From UMGS1532 sp045594795 (GTDB lineage Bacteria; Bacillota; Clostridia; Oscillospirales; Acutalibacteraceae), in NCBI GenBank assembly GCA_045594795.1, contig JAZNZF010000001.1:1-64000 (forward strand): 64,000 nt of DNA, in the 5' to 3' direction. The position numbers were made by a program, and so were the translations under genes. Shown here one piece after another: positions 17,319 through 25,901 of the stretch (its first letter is position 1; each line of letters starts with the position of its first letter). Under the pieces are notes generated by a model. That model did not search any database and was not told the origin of the DNA. It saw only the letters and a list, made by a program, of their open reading frames with translations.

Positions 17319-17342
17319 GGGGATTATAATAACATAATCCCC
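17319..17342 (-). promoter_or_regulatory. Palindrome with an embedded TATAAT upstream of tRNA-Gly
   Basis: A perfect 9-bp inverted repeat (GGGGATTAT at 17319-17327, ATAATCCCC at 17334-17342) contains TATAAT on the minus strand (17323-17328), 11 bases before the tRNA. No T run follows the stem on either strand, so it is not a normal Clp-gene terminator. It is probably the tRNA promoter -10 region, although no good -35 is seen. Confidence 0.45.
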
Positions 17343-17372
17343 CAAAAAAATCAAGTGTTTTTTTAAAATTTT

Positions 17373-19637
17373 TTATTTAATAGCTAATTGACCTTTGCTA
17401 ACTGATAATTCTACAGAATTTAAAGAATCGTTATTTATTATAAGTTCAACAATTTTATCTTCAACATTTCTGCGAATATAGGTCCTCAAGTCGCGTGCAC
17501 CACGTTTTCCGCCGTGGGTTTCTTTTGCAATAAAGCTACAAACCTCAGGCTTCCAATTAAAGCTAATGCCTTTAATTTGCAATGAATCCCTTAACTCGTT
17601 CAATGCAATTTCAGCAATTTTACAGAAATCATCTTCACTCAAAGGATTAAACGCGGCAATTTCATCAACTCTGCCAATAAACTCGGGGCGCAAGAACTTT
17701 TCAAGAGCGGCAAGCGCTTTTTCTTTGATAGTATCATCCTTGGTTTTGCCGAATCCCATAGGATTATTTGCGCCATCACTACCGGCATTGGATGTCATAA
17801 CAATTATTGTGTTTTCAAAATTAACCCTTCTGCCTTGAGCATCAGTAACCCTACCATCATCCAGGATTTGTAGTAAAATATTTAGCACGTCTGGGTGTGC
17901 CTTTTCTATTTCATCAAATAGAATTACAGAATAGGGTTTGCGTCTTACCTTTTCGGTTAACTGTCCAGCATCATCGTAGCCAACATATCCAGGAGGCGCA
18001 CCAATTATTCTTGATACAGAGTGTTTTTCCATAAACTCTGACATATCTAACCTAATTAACGTTTCAGGTGTATGGAACAACTGCTTTGATAATACCTTAA
18101 CAAGCTCGGTTTTGCCTACGCCTGTAGGACCAACAAATATAAACGAAGCAGGCCTTGGATGTGAGGTTATTTGAACTCGCGAACGTTTTACCGCAGCAAC
18201 AACACTACTTACAGCGTTATCTTGACCTATGATATGCTTCTTCAGTTCATCCTCAAGACCTGAAAGCTTTTGAAGGTCACTTTCTTTAACTTTAGTAGCG
18301 GGTATGCCCGTCCATAACTCAATAACCTTTGCTAAATCGTCATCTGTAACAAGGTTATCTGCAGCAGGTGCATATAGCTCGTTTGCTTCTTCTTTGTATT
18401 TAGCTAATTCTGACTTAACTGAGGCGAGCTTTTCATAATCAGGGGTGTCAACAGATTGCTCTAACTGTTCTTCCTCGCCAGAAAGCTTTGCAATTTTTTT
18501 ATTAATTAAATACAACTTATCTATTGCTGTGTTTCTAAGACTTGCACAAGCGCAAGCTTCATCCATTAAATCTATTGCCTTATCAGGTAAAAATCTGTCT
18601 GTAATGTATCTTTCCGACAAAGTAACAGCTTTGGTTATAATTTCATCTGGTATAACAACGTTATGATACCCCTCATAATAACCTTTAACACCAAGTAAAA
18701 CATCAACAGCCTGAGCTATAGAAGGTTCCTCGATAACGACGGGCTGGAAACGTCTTTCAAGCGCTGAATCTTTTTCAATATATTTACGATATTCCTTTAA
18801 GGTTGTAGCGCCTATTACCTGTATCTGACCCCTTGAAAGTGCCGGCTTTAAAATGTTACCGGCGTTCATTGAACCTTCAGAATCACCGGCGCCAACGAGA
18901 TTATGAACCTCGTCAATAAATAGAATTATATTACCTGCATCTTTGATGTCATCGATTAATCCCTTTACTCTGCTTTCGAATTGTCCGCGGAATTGGGTGC
19001 CTGCAACTAAAGCGGTCATATCTAGTAGGTGTATTTCTTTATCAAGAAGCCTTGCAGGTGCGTCGCCATTCGCAATTTTAATTGCCAAGCCCTCAGCTAT
19101 AGCGGTTTTACCAACGCCAGGCTCACCAATTAAACAGGGGTTATTCTTGGTGCGTCTGGATAGAATCTGAATGGTTCTATACAGCTCATCTTCCCTGCCG
19201 ATTATATTATCAAGCTCACCGTTTTTAGCCCTTGCAGTAAGGTTTGTGCAAAACTGATTTAAGAATCTGCCTTTTTTGGTATTTGCTTTCTTGCTTTTTT
19301 CTTTTGATTCTGATTTTTGGTTAGCATCATTATTAGATTTTGGTTCGACCTCGCCACCAAAAATATTATTTACAAACGGAAAAACAGGGGCACCGCCCAT
19401 TTCAAAATTATCAAGCTGCAGGTCGCCGTCCATAAACTCCATCATCTGTTCGTTTAAGCCTTCGATATCCTCGTCGCTTAAATTCATTTTACTTATCATA
19501 TCATTTATGGGTTTAATTCCCACCTCTTTAGCACAAACAAGGCAAAAGCCCTTGGGCTCGCCACTGACATTAGAACCCATCTCTGAAACGAATACTATAG
19601 CGGGCCTTTGACCGCATTTTGAACACATTTTTAACAT
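17373..19637 (-). CDS. ATP-dependent Clp protease ATP-binding subunit, ClpE-like
   Basis: The 754-residue Hsp100 unfoldase feeds proteins to ClpP. The N-terminus lacks the Clp-N repeat and has a four-cysteine zinc site (CSKCGQ near residue 4, CLVCAK near 32), as in ClpE. An acidic/lysine-rich linker reaches about residue 125. D1 has GEPGVGKTAIAEG near 170. A short coiled M domain lies near 375-425 and D2 has VGPTGVGKTELVK near 500. NPMGFGK near 630 fits the ClpP-binding IGF-type loop. The ATG at 19637 follows AAGGAG. It is the last gene of a run that includes cvpA and DUF5711. Confidence 0.9.
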   Translation of the reverse strand: MLKMCSKCGQRPAIVFVSEMGSNVSGEPKGFCLVCAKEVGIKPINDMISKMNLSDEDIEGLNEQMMEFMDGDLQLDNFEMGGAPVFPFVNNIFGGEVEPKSNNDANQKSESKEKSKKANTKKGRFLNQFCTNLTARAKNGELDNIIGREDELYRTIQILSRRTKNNPCLIGEPGVGKTAIAEGLAIKIANGDAPARLLDKEIHLLDMTALVAGTQFRGQFESRVKGLIDDIKDAGNIILFIDEVHNLVGAGDSEGSMNAGNILKPALSRGQIQVIGATTLKEYRKYIEKDSALERRFQPVVIEEPSIAQAVDVLLGVKGYYEGYHNVVIPDEIITKAVTLSERYITDRFLPDKAIDLMDEACACASLRNTAIDKLYLINKKIAKLSGEEEQLEQSVDTPDYEKLASVKSELAKYKEEANELYAPAADNLVTDDDLAKVIELWTGIPATKVKESDLQKLSGLEDELKKHIIGQDNAVSSVVAAVKRSRVQITSHPRPASFIFVGPTGVGKTELVKVLSKQLFHTPETLIRLDMSEFMEKHSVSRIIGAPPGYVGYDDAGQLTEKVRRKPYSVILFDEIEKAHPDVLNILLQILDDGRVTDAQGRRVNFENTIIVMTSNAGSDGANNPMGFGKTKDDTIKEKALAALEKFLRPEFIGRVDEIAAFNPLSEDDFCKIAEIALNELRDSLQIKGISFNWKPEVCSFIAKETHGGKRGARDLRTYIRRNVEDKIVELIINNDSLNSVELSVSKGQLAIK

Positions 19638-19657
19638 AAAGAACTCCTTAAACTATA

Positions 19658-20350
19658 CTAAAGCAAACCGAATAAGTTAGCCATCTTACTAAAAATAAAT
19701 GTTTTTTCTATTATATCTTGATTAAGAAAAACATATTGTGTATCAGAAAATGATACTATATATGAAACAATAACGCACACCAACGAGGCAATTATTATTC
19801 CCTTAAACACTCCCAATACAAGCCCCAATGTTTTATTTACCTGTTTTAAAATGGGAGCTTTAAATAACTTGCAAATAACCTTAGAAAGAATACGGAAAAC
19901 AAGCATTAAAACAATAAATAAAATAATATTTATTGCAAAACTAATTACAGAAATTGCGGTTGGTCTTATTACATTATGAGAAAAGTTTTGGGCTATTATC
20001 TCGTTGCTTGTGTCTTTTTTTATAATAGCACCTATACTGCTTGTTGTCACACCGGAATTTTCAGCCATATTGGTAATAATTTTAGGCAAGCTTTCCCAAA
20101 CTGCATTAACTGTTTGCTCACTTTTCTCGTCCTGTTTTTCAAGTTGTGTAACAACCGATTTTTGCACCGATTTATCTATAATACTATCATAAATAAATGT
20201 TGAAACAGGCATAGAGCAGGTTGAAATAATAAGAACGGTTGCAATAAGACTTGCAAGTCCCATAATTGATTTTACAAATCCGCGTTTAATGTTAATGAAT
20301 GCTACAACAAAAACAATTAGTAATACAATAATATCAAGAGCTATACTCAT
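19658..20350 (-). CDS. CvpA family membrane protein
   Basis: The 230-residue protein begins with a helix, then the family motif IKRGFVKSIMGLASLIA near residue 22. At least four membrane segments follow (about 1-18, 28-48, 125-150 and 170-195). An extracytoplasmic loop lies between the second and third. CvpA proteins are linked to colicin V export in Escherichia coli and to envelope integrity elsewhere, and the molecular role is unsettled. It lies 6 bases after the DUF5711 gene and 20 bases before the Clp gene, so the three are likely cotranscribed. Confidence 0.85.
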   Translation of the reverse strand: MSIALDIIVLLIVFVVAFINIKRGFVKSIMGLASLIATVLIISTCSMPVSTFIYDSIIDKSVQKSVVTQLEKQDEKSEQTVNAVWESLPKIITNMAENSGVTTSSIGAIIKKDTSNEIIAQNFSHNVIRPTAISVISFAINIILFIVLMLVFRILSKVICKLFKAPILKQVNKTLGLVLGVFKGIIIASLVCVIVSYIVSFSDTQYVFLNQDIIEKTFIFSKMANLFGLL

Positions 20351-20356
20351 ATTTTG

Positions 20357-21742
20357 CTACCCCTCTTTAATTTCGTGTTCGAAAATCGAATTATTATTAA
20401 CAACAAAAATTTTGTTTTCAAGAATTGAAAATTTAGTTGCCGAGGTGCCACAATCGACAGTAAAAACATTTTTACCTAATTCATTATAAACATAAATAGA
20501 GCTTCCCTTTGCCGCGGCAAGATAGCGCTTAGAATACACAACCTTATCCGGATAAGAAACAACGTCAAAATTGAATAAAACTTTATTGTTTTTTCTCACT
20601 AACACATTACTTGCATCAAGATTACTGTCAGCGCCCGTTACACTGCAAAAGCCTAAATAGGAATTTGCTTTATACTGTAAAGGAGTAGATTCAATAATGC
20701 CTTCTTTATTAGAATTCTTTGCAGTAATTAAATATGTTTTATTAGCTTCAGAAATTAAAAACTTATTTCTGCCAAAGCTGTCAACAGAAAGCATCAAGCT
20801 ACCACTTTCGAATTCGTTAAAAGGCTTGTTGCTTTTGTCTTTAAAAATTTTAAGCTTTGATACATATTCACCGTTTTTTGCATTAAGAGTAACGGCAGCA
20901 ACATATTTTCCATTATCAGAAATTGCCACGGAGCTTACAAGGTCAGTAGCAGAACTCCACTTAAAAAGTTGCTTATTGTTTTTATCATAAACCTCAAGCA
21001 TAGCTGCACTATCATCGGACGATGAAACTACACAGAATGTTCCGTTTCTGCCAATTTGCACATCATAGACTGTATTTTCAAATTCACGGTTATACAGTAA
21101 TCCGCTAAAGTCAAAAATCGAAACTGTATTGGAATTGTTTGCATATAGCAAAACGCGATTTTCACTAACCGAAACCGAAGGAGAATAATACCCGTGTTGT
21201 AGTGAGATAATCTCCTTGCCCTTTGCATTATACATCTCAATATATGTATCAGAAACGACAGCAATTCCGCCATTTAACTGATAAACATCAACCACACTGT
21301 TACCGCTAATAGCTTTGGGAAATCCTGCGCCACTACCTAAAGTTAGTGCAGAGTTGCGCACTAAGTCCATAATTCCGGTCGGTGAAACAACATTAATAAA
21401 GACTATTACAAGAATTATTATAGCAGCAGATATTGCGGTAGAAAGATTTTTAATTCGCTTAGAGCTTTTTGTGCCTTTAACTACGTGGATACCTGTGGAT
21501 TTATTTAATTCCGCTGCGCTTTTATTTGAATATACAATGCGCTTTTCGGGTTTGGATTTATTTAAATATTTTGCTTTTTTCTTTTCAAATCTGCGCTCAG
21601 CTCTCGCATCTTTTGCAGATTTAACATTGATCTCATCGTCTATATCCTTAAACGAAGTGATTTTATAATTATCAGAAACTGCACTTTTTTTAGGCTTAAC
21701 TGCCTTAACTTTTTTAATGTTTTTCTTTTTATACTCCGACAC
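20357..21742 (-). CDS. DUF5711 family membrane-anchored beta-propeller-like protein
   Basis: The 461-residue protein has a very basic cytoplasmic N-terminus of about 95 residues (lysine-rich), one membrane helix near 98-118 (AISAAIIILVIVFINVV) and an extracytoplasmic domain of about 340 residues. That domain shows repeated strands such as SVAISDNGKYVAAVTL and SVSENRVLLYANN, as in WD40/PQQ-like propellers. This is the DUF5711 layout found in Clostridia. Function is unknown. It lies 4 bases after truA and 6 before cvpA. Confidence 0.75.
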   Translation of the reverse strand: MSEYKKKNIKKVKAVKPKKSAVSDNYKITSFKDIDDEINVKSAKDARAERRFEKKKAKYLNKSKPEKRIVYSNKSAAELNKSTGIHVVKGTKSSKRIKNLSTAISAAIIILVIVFINVVSPTGIMDLVRNSALTLGSGAGFPKAISGNSVVDVYQLNGGIAVVSDTYIEMYNAKGKEIISLQHGYYSPSVSVSENRVLLYANNSNTVSIFDFSGLLYNREFENTVYDVQIGRNGTFCVVSSSDDSAAMLEVYDKNNKQLFKWSSATDLVSSVAISDNGKYVAAVTLNAKNGEYVSKLKIFKDKSNKPFNEFESGSLMLSVDSFGRNKFLISEANKTYLITAKNSNKEGIIESTPLQYKANSYLGFCSVTGADSNLDASNVLVRKNNKVLFNFDVVSYPDKVVYSKRYLAAAKGSSIYVYNELGKNVFTVDCGTSATKFSILENKIFVVNNNSIFEHEIKEG

Positions 21743-21746
21743 AAAA

Positions 21747-22487
21747 TCACTCCTTATATATAACTTTATTTAAATACAAACCGCAAGCAGTGGCTGTTAC
21801 CCCAGCATCGCTACGGTTACCCGATTCTAACGCTTTAGTTATGGATTCAGCGCTTCGCTTGCCACCGCCAATTTCTAATAAAGTACCCGTAATAATGCGT
21901 ACCATATTGTATAGAAAACCATTAGCTGTAATAGAAATCTCTATTATATCGCCAGTCTTTTTAACATCACAGCTTTGGACGGTACGAACCTTATCTACAA
22001 CAGAACTTCCCGCAGAGCAGAAGGCTGAAAAGTCATGAGTACCTACAAAAAGCTTTGCGGCTAAATTCATTTTTTCAACATCTAAGGGATATTTATACCA
22101 CATTGCCCTACCATTTTCAAAAGGGTTTGGATGTGCAGAATTACAAATTTTGTATACATAATTTTTATTAATACAACTATACCTTGCGTGGAAATCGTCT
22201 GGAACAATTACACAATCAATTGCCGAAATATTTTGACTTGTGTTATGGTTAATTGCCTCGATAATATTGTGTGGATTCATATCAGTATCAATGTCGAAAT
22301 GGCAACAAAACATATTTGCATGAACGCCCGAATCGGTACGGCTGCAACCGGTAACATCGATATTTTTACTATAAATTTTATTTAATGCAGAACAAATCTC
22401 TGCTTGCACCGTGTTACCGTTTGGTTGTACCTGCCATCCGCAAAAATCGGTTCCAAGGTAAGAAATTGTTAAAAGACACCTTGACAT
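21747..22487 (-). CDS. truA: tRNA pseudouridine(38-40) synthase
   Basis: The enzyme makes pseudouridine at positions 38-40 of the tRNA anticodon arm. The 246-residue protein has YLGTDFCGWQVQPN near residue 10, the catalytic aspartate motif CSRTDSGVHA near residue 48 and FLYNMVRIITGTLLEIG near residue 190. Length is normal. It lies 9 bases after ecfT, which is the same neighbour order (ecfA1-ecfA2-ecfT-truA) as in Bacillus. Confidence 0.97.
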   Translation of the reverse strand: MSRCLLTISYLGTDFCGWQVQPNGNTVQAEICSALNKIYSKNIDVTGCSRTDSGVHANMFCCHFDIDTDMNPHNIIEAINHNTSQNISAIDCVIVPDDFHARYSCINKNYVYKICNSAHPNPFENGRAMWYKYPLDVEKMNLAAKLFVGTHDFSAFCSAGSSVVDKVRTVQSCDVKKTGDIIEISITANGFLYNMVRIITGTLLEIGGGKRSAESITKALESGNRSDAGVTATACGLYLNKVIYKE

Positions 22488-22496
22488 TTAAACACC

Positions 22497-23312
22497 TCAA
22501 ATAGTGAGAAAATTATTGAAAATAAAAATAAGAGCTATGCCAACGATAAATATAAAAGTAGCAATCAAGTCGATAAAACTAAATCGAAGCTGTTTCATAC
22601 GTGTTCTGTTACCGTTAGTGTTATAACATCTACTTTCCATCGCCTCTGCCAATTCACCCGCTCTGCGTACAGAAGAAATTAAAAGCGGAATTAAAATTGG
22701 AATTAAAGCCCTCACGCGTTTAATTATACTGCCGTTCTCAAAATCGGCTCCCCTTGCCTTTTGTGCGTTCATAAGTTTGTTGGTTTCATCAACCAAAGTA
22801 GGAATAAACCTAAGCGCTATGGTCATTATCATAGCTACGGTATGAACAGCAGAACCAAGTCCGATATATTTTAATGGAGATAGCAAACTTTCAAGTGCGT
22901 CGGTTATCTGTGTTGGTGTAGTTGTGTAAGTAAGCATAGCACTCGAAATAATTAAAATTATAATTCTAAGTGCCATAAAAACTGCTCTGCTAATTCCTTG
23001 GTCGGTTATCCTTAACACCCACCACTCGAGTAATACATTACCCTCAGAAATATAAAAAACGTTTAAAACAGCCGTTAAAATTATAATTGGCAGAATACTT
23101 TTTAGATTTTTTAGGTACATCAAAACAGGCACTTTTGTTAGAAAAATAAGCGCAAAGGCAACGATAATTAAATATAACAAAGAGACAAAAGAGCTTATAA
23201 TAAATATCGAAATGATAAATGCAATAAGTGCTAAGAGCTTAAATCTTGGGTCAAGGCGGTGAATTATAGAAGCGGTTGGATAATATTGGCCGATAGTAAT
23301 GTCTTTAAGCAT
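22497..23312 (-). CDS. ecfT: Energy-coupling factor transporter transmembrane protein
   Basis: EcfT is the membrane scaffold of ECF vitamin and metal importers. It links the two ATPases to interchangeable substrate-binding S subunits. The protein of about 271 residues begins IGQYYPTASIIHRLDPRFK and has several membrane helices. The coupling helix motifs ALRFIPTLVDETNKLMNAQ and ARGADFE near residue 190 include the A-R-G box that contacts the ATPases. The start ATG at 23312, preceded by GGAGGTG and overlapping the ecfA2 stop by 8 bases, is better than the upstream codon at 23330. No S subunit is encoded here, so the module is shared (group II). Confidence 0.96.
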   Translation of the reverse strand: MLKDITIGQYYPTASIIHRLDPRFKLLALIAFIISIFIISSFVSLLYLIIVAFALIFLTKVPVLMYLKNLKSILPIIILTAVLNVFYISEGNVLLEWWVLRITDQGISRAVFMALRIIILIISSAMLTYTTTPTQITDALESLLSPLKYIGLGSAVHTVAMIMTIALRFIPTLVDETNKLMNAQKARGADFENGSIIKRVRALIPILIPLLISSVRRAGELAEAMESRCYNTNGNRTRMKQLRFSFIDLIATFIFIVGIALIFIFNNFLTI

Positions 23313-24171
23313 TATTTGCACCTCCGCCAATATACTCAGTTAGCGCGTCAACCGCACCATCAACGGTTAGGAAATCACCTTTGATATCAAATCCTTTTTC
23401 ACGAAGCTTAATAATTATCTTAGTAATTTCAGGAACGTTCAAGCCAATTTCCTCTAATTTTTTATAATTTGAAAAAACCTTATTGGTACTATCAAACATA
23501 AATAGATTACCGTGATTCATAACAAGCACTTTATCTGAAATTTTAGCGATGTCTTCCATACTGTGAGAAATGATAATAACAGTTGCGTTAGTGTTGTTTC
23601 TATATTCAATAATTCTTGAAATAAGTAGCTCTCTACCTGCTGGGTCTAAACCGGCGGTTGGCTCGTCTAAAACCAAAATTTCAGGTTTCATTGCAATTAC
23701 ACCCGCGATTGCTACCCTGCGCATTTCACCGCCCGAAAGTTCTAAGGGTGATTTATCAAAAAATTCCTCGCCAATACCAACAAGGTTAGCGGCATATCTA
23801 ACAGCTCTGTCAACTTCCTCATCGTTTAGGCCCTTGTTTTTTGGCCCATAAGCAATATCACTATACACCGTTTCATCAAAGAGTTGATGCTCAGGATACT
23901 GAAATACCATACCAACTCTAAAGCGAATTTCATTAATTTTTTTAGGATTTTCCCAAATATCTTTACCGTCTATATAAACGCTACCCTCATCAGCTTTCAA
24001 AAGCCCGTTAAGATGCTGAATAAGTGTAGATTTACCACTACCCGTATGTCCGATAATACCAATAATTTCGCCTTTGTTTGCACAAAACGAAACGTTATTA
24101 ACGGCATCGGTTTTAAAAGGCGTGCCCTCACCGTAATGGTGAGATAGATTTTTAACCTCTAAAAAAGACAA
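23305..24171 (-). CDS. ecfA2: Energy-coupling factor transporter ATPase 2
   Basis: The 288-residue ABC ATPase has Walker A IIGHTGSGKSTLIQHLNG near residue 38, Q-loop VFQYPEHQLFDETV near 90, the signature LSGGEMRR near 145 and Walker B LVLDEPTAGLDP near 165. The GHTGSGKST form and the Q-loop with EHQLF are typical of EcfA2. It pairs with EcfA1 to power S-subunit-dependent vitamin uptake at the membrane. It starts one base after the ecfA1 stop and overlaps ecfT. Confidence 0.95.
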   Translation of the reverse strand: MSFLEVKNLSHHYGEGTPFKTDAVNNVSFCANKGEIIGIIGHTGSGKSTLIQHLNGLLKADEGSVYIDGKDIWENPKKINEIRFRVGMVFQYPEHQLFDETVYSDIAYGPKNKGLNDEEVDRAVRYAANLVGIGEEFFDKSPLELSGGEMRRVAIAGVIAMKPEILVLDEPTAGLDPAGRELLISRIIEYRNNTNATVIIISHSMEDIAKISDKVLVMNHGNLFMFDSTNKVFSNYKKLEEIGLNVPEITKIIIKLREKGFDIKGDFLTVDGAVDALTEYIGGGANNA

Positions 24172-24172
24172 G

Positions 24173-25012
24173 TTATTTTTCCTCCGAAAGTGCAGATGTT
24201 AAAGCATTAACGCAATCGTCAACTGTAAGAACGTTACCTAAATCTACACCTATATTTTTTAATCTATACGCAAGCTCTGTAGTTTGAGGGATGCTTAGCC
24301 CAGCTTGCTTGATAATTTCAACTTCACTGAACACCTCGTTGGGCGTACCATCTAAACAAATGCTGCCGTTGTCCATAACAACTACCCTGTCGGCCAGCGC
24401 AGCCTCATCCATATAATGAGTTATTAACACCACTGTTATATTTTTCTCTTGATTAAGCTTAATAAGAGTAGACATAACCTCCTGCCTTCCCATAGGGTCA
24501 AGCATTGCGGTAGGCTCATCGAGAACGATACATTGTGGTTCCATAGCTAAAACACCTGCAATAGCAACTCTTTGCTTTTGTCCACCCGATAATAAATGTG
24601 GTGAATGATTTTTAAATTCATACATACCCACAGACTTTAGTGAGTTATCAACGCGCCGTCTAATTTCTGTGGGATTAACTCCTAAATTTTCGGGGCCGAA
24701 CGCTACATCATCTTCAACAATAGTAGCAATAATTTGATTGTCGGGGTTTTGAAAAACCAAACCTACTTGACTTCTAATTTCAAATTCTGCTTTTTGGTTA
24801 TTGGTAGTTACACCATTTACACTAACAGTCCCATTGCTTGGTAAATGCAAACCATTTAATAGTCTTGCTACAGTAGATTTGCCAGAGCCATTATGACCGA
24901 GAATAGCAACAAAACTACCGCGCTTTATTTTCAAATTGAAGTTATTTAAAACAGCAGTTTCGTTATCACCATAATCAAACGATACGTCCCTTAATTCAAT
25001 AATATTATCCAT
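24173..25012 (-). CDS. ecfA1: Energy-coupling factor transporter ATPase 1
   Basis: The ABC ATPase of about 279 residues has Walker A ILGHNGSGKSTVARLLNG, Q-loop VFQNPDNQIIATIVEDDVAF, signature LSGGQKQRVAIAG and Walker B IVLDEPTAMLDP. The GHNGSGKST loop and VFQNPDNQ are typical of EcfA1. The open frame extends to 25033, but ATG at 25012 has AAAGGGA at good spacing and shares one base with the stop of the upstream methyltransferase (TAATG), so it is preferred. It is followed directly by ecfA2 and ecfT. Confidence 0.95.
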   Translation of the reverse strand: MDNIIELRDVSFDYGDNETAVLNNFNLKIKRGSFVAILGHNGSGKSTVARLLNGLHLPSNGTVSVNGVTTNNQKAEFEIRSQVGLVFQNPDNQIIATIVEDDVAFGPENLGVNPTEIRRRVDNSLKSVGMYEFKNHSPHLLSGGQKQRVAIAGVLAMEPQCIVLDEPTAMLDPMGRQEVMSTLIKLNQEKNITVVLITHYMDEAALADRVVVMDNGSICLDGTPNEVFSEVEIIKQAGLSIPQTTELAYRLKNIGVDLGNVLTVDDCVNALTSALSEEK

Positions 25013-25884
25013 TAAATTCCCTTTGCTTTCCAAATGGTTGTGCTACCGCAAGGTAAAACAATATTTTTATTAGTAACCTTTAAACCGATTTCGTCGGTTA
25101 TAACATCACCATCTCTGCCATTATTAAAAACAATATCAGTCATATAGTTCATAATAGTCGGTGACATACCCGTAGTATACGAGTTAATCAATAAGAGTAC
25201 TGCATCTTCGCTGAATATTTGCGAGGTTAAATTCAAAAGCTCAGCCAATTGATTTTCAAACTTCCAAACCTCGCCGTCAGGTCCGCGGCCATACGAAGGC
25301 GGGTCCATTATTATAATATCGTATTTGTTGCCACGCCTAATTTCGCGCCTAACAAATTTTAAGCAGTCATCAACAAGCCATCTAACAGGTCTGTCGGCAA
25401 TACCACTTGCCGCTGCGTTTTCCTTAGCCCATTGCACCATACCTTTTGATGCGTCAACGTGGGTAACCGATGCGCCCGCCTCAAGACAAGCAAGGGTTGC
25501 AGCGCCGGTATACGCAAATAAATTCAGCGCTTTTACGGGTCTATTGGCTTTTTTAATAGTATCGCTTAAAAGCTTCCAATTAACCGCTTGTTCAGGGAAA
25601 AGGCCCGTGTGTTTAAACCCCATCGGCTTAAGGCGGAAGGTTAGATTATTATAGTTAATACTCCATACGTCAGGAACTTTTTTTAACATCTCCCATTTTC
25701 CACCGCCGGAGCTTGATCGATGATAAACAGCATCAGCCTTGCCCCAAAGTTTAGGGTTTTTATCACCCTGCCAAATAATTTGTGGGTCGGGTCTAATAAG
25801 GGTTACATTACCCCAACGTTCAAGCCTTTCGCCGCCTACCGCATCTATTAATTCATAATCATTAAAGTCATTAACATAACGCAT
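25012..25884 (-). CDS. Class I SAM-dependent methyltransferase (RlmI/RlmK-like, rRNA cytosine-C5 type)
   Basis: The 290-residue protein has the SAM-binding segment NLFAYTGAATLACLEAGA near residue 121, VDASKGMVQWAKENA and the catalytic motif IIMDPPSYGRGP near residue 193. These are arranged as in the C-terminal domain of RlmI/RlmL-type rRNA methyltransferases. The PUA domain that RlmI usually carries at its N-terminus is absent and is replaced by a beta-rich segment (residues 1-90). The substrate is therefore uncertain. The gene lies between ruvB and ecfA1 and is probably cotranscribed with both. Confidence 0.85.
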   Translation of the reverse strand: MRYVNDFNDYELIDAVGGERLERWGNVTLIRPDPQIIWQGDKNPKLWGKADAVYHRSSSGGGKWEMLKKVPDVWSINYNNLTFRLKPMGFKHTGLFPEQAVNWKLLSDTIKKANRPVKALNLFAYTGAATLACLEAGASVTHVDASKGMVQWAKENAAASGIADRPVRWLVDDCLKFVRREIRRGNKYDIIIMDPPSYGRGPDGEVWKFENQLAELLNLTSQIFSEDAVLLLINSYTTGMSPTIMNYMTDIVFNNGRDGDVITDEIGLKVTNKNIVLPCGSTTIWKAKGI

Positions 25885-25901
25885 AAGAATTGCCTTTCAA
25901 A

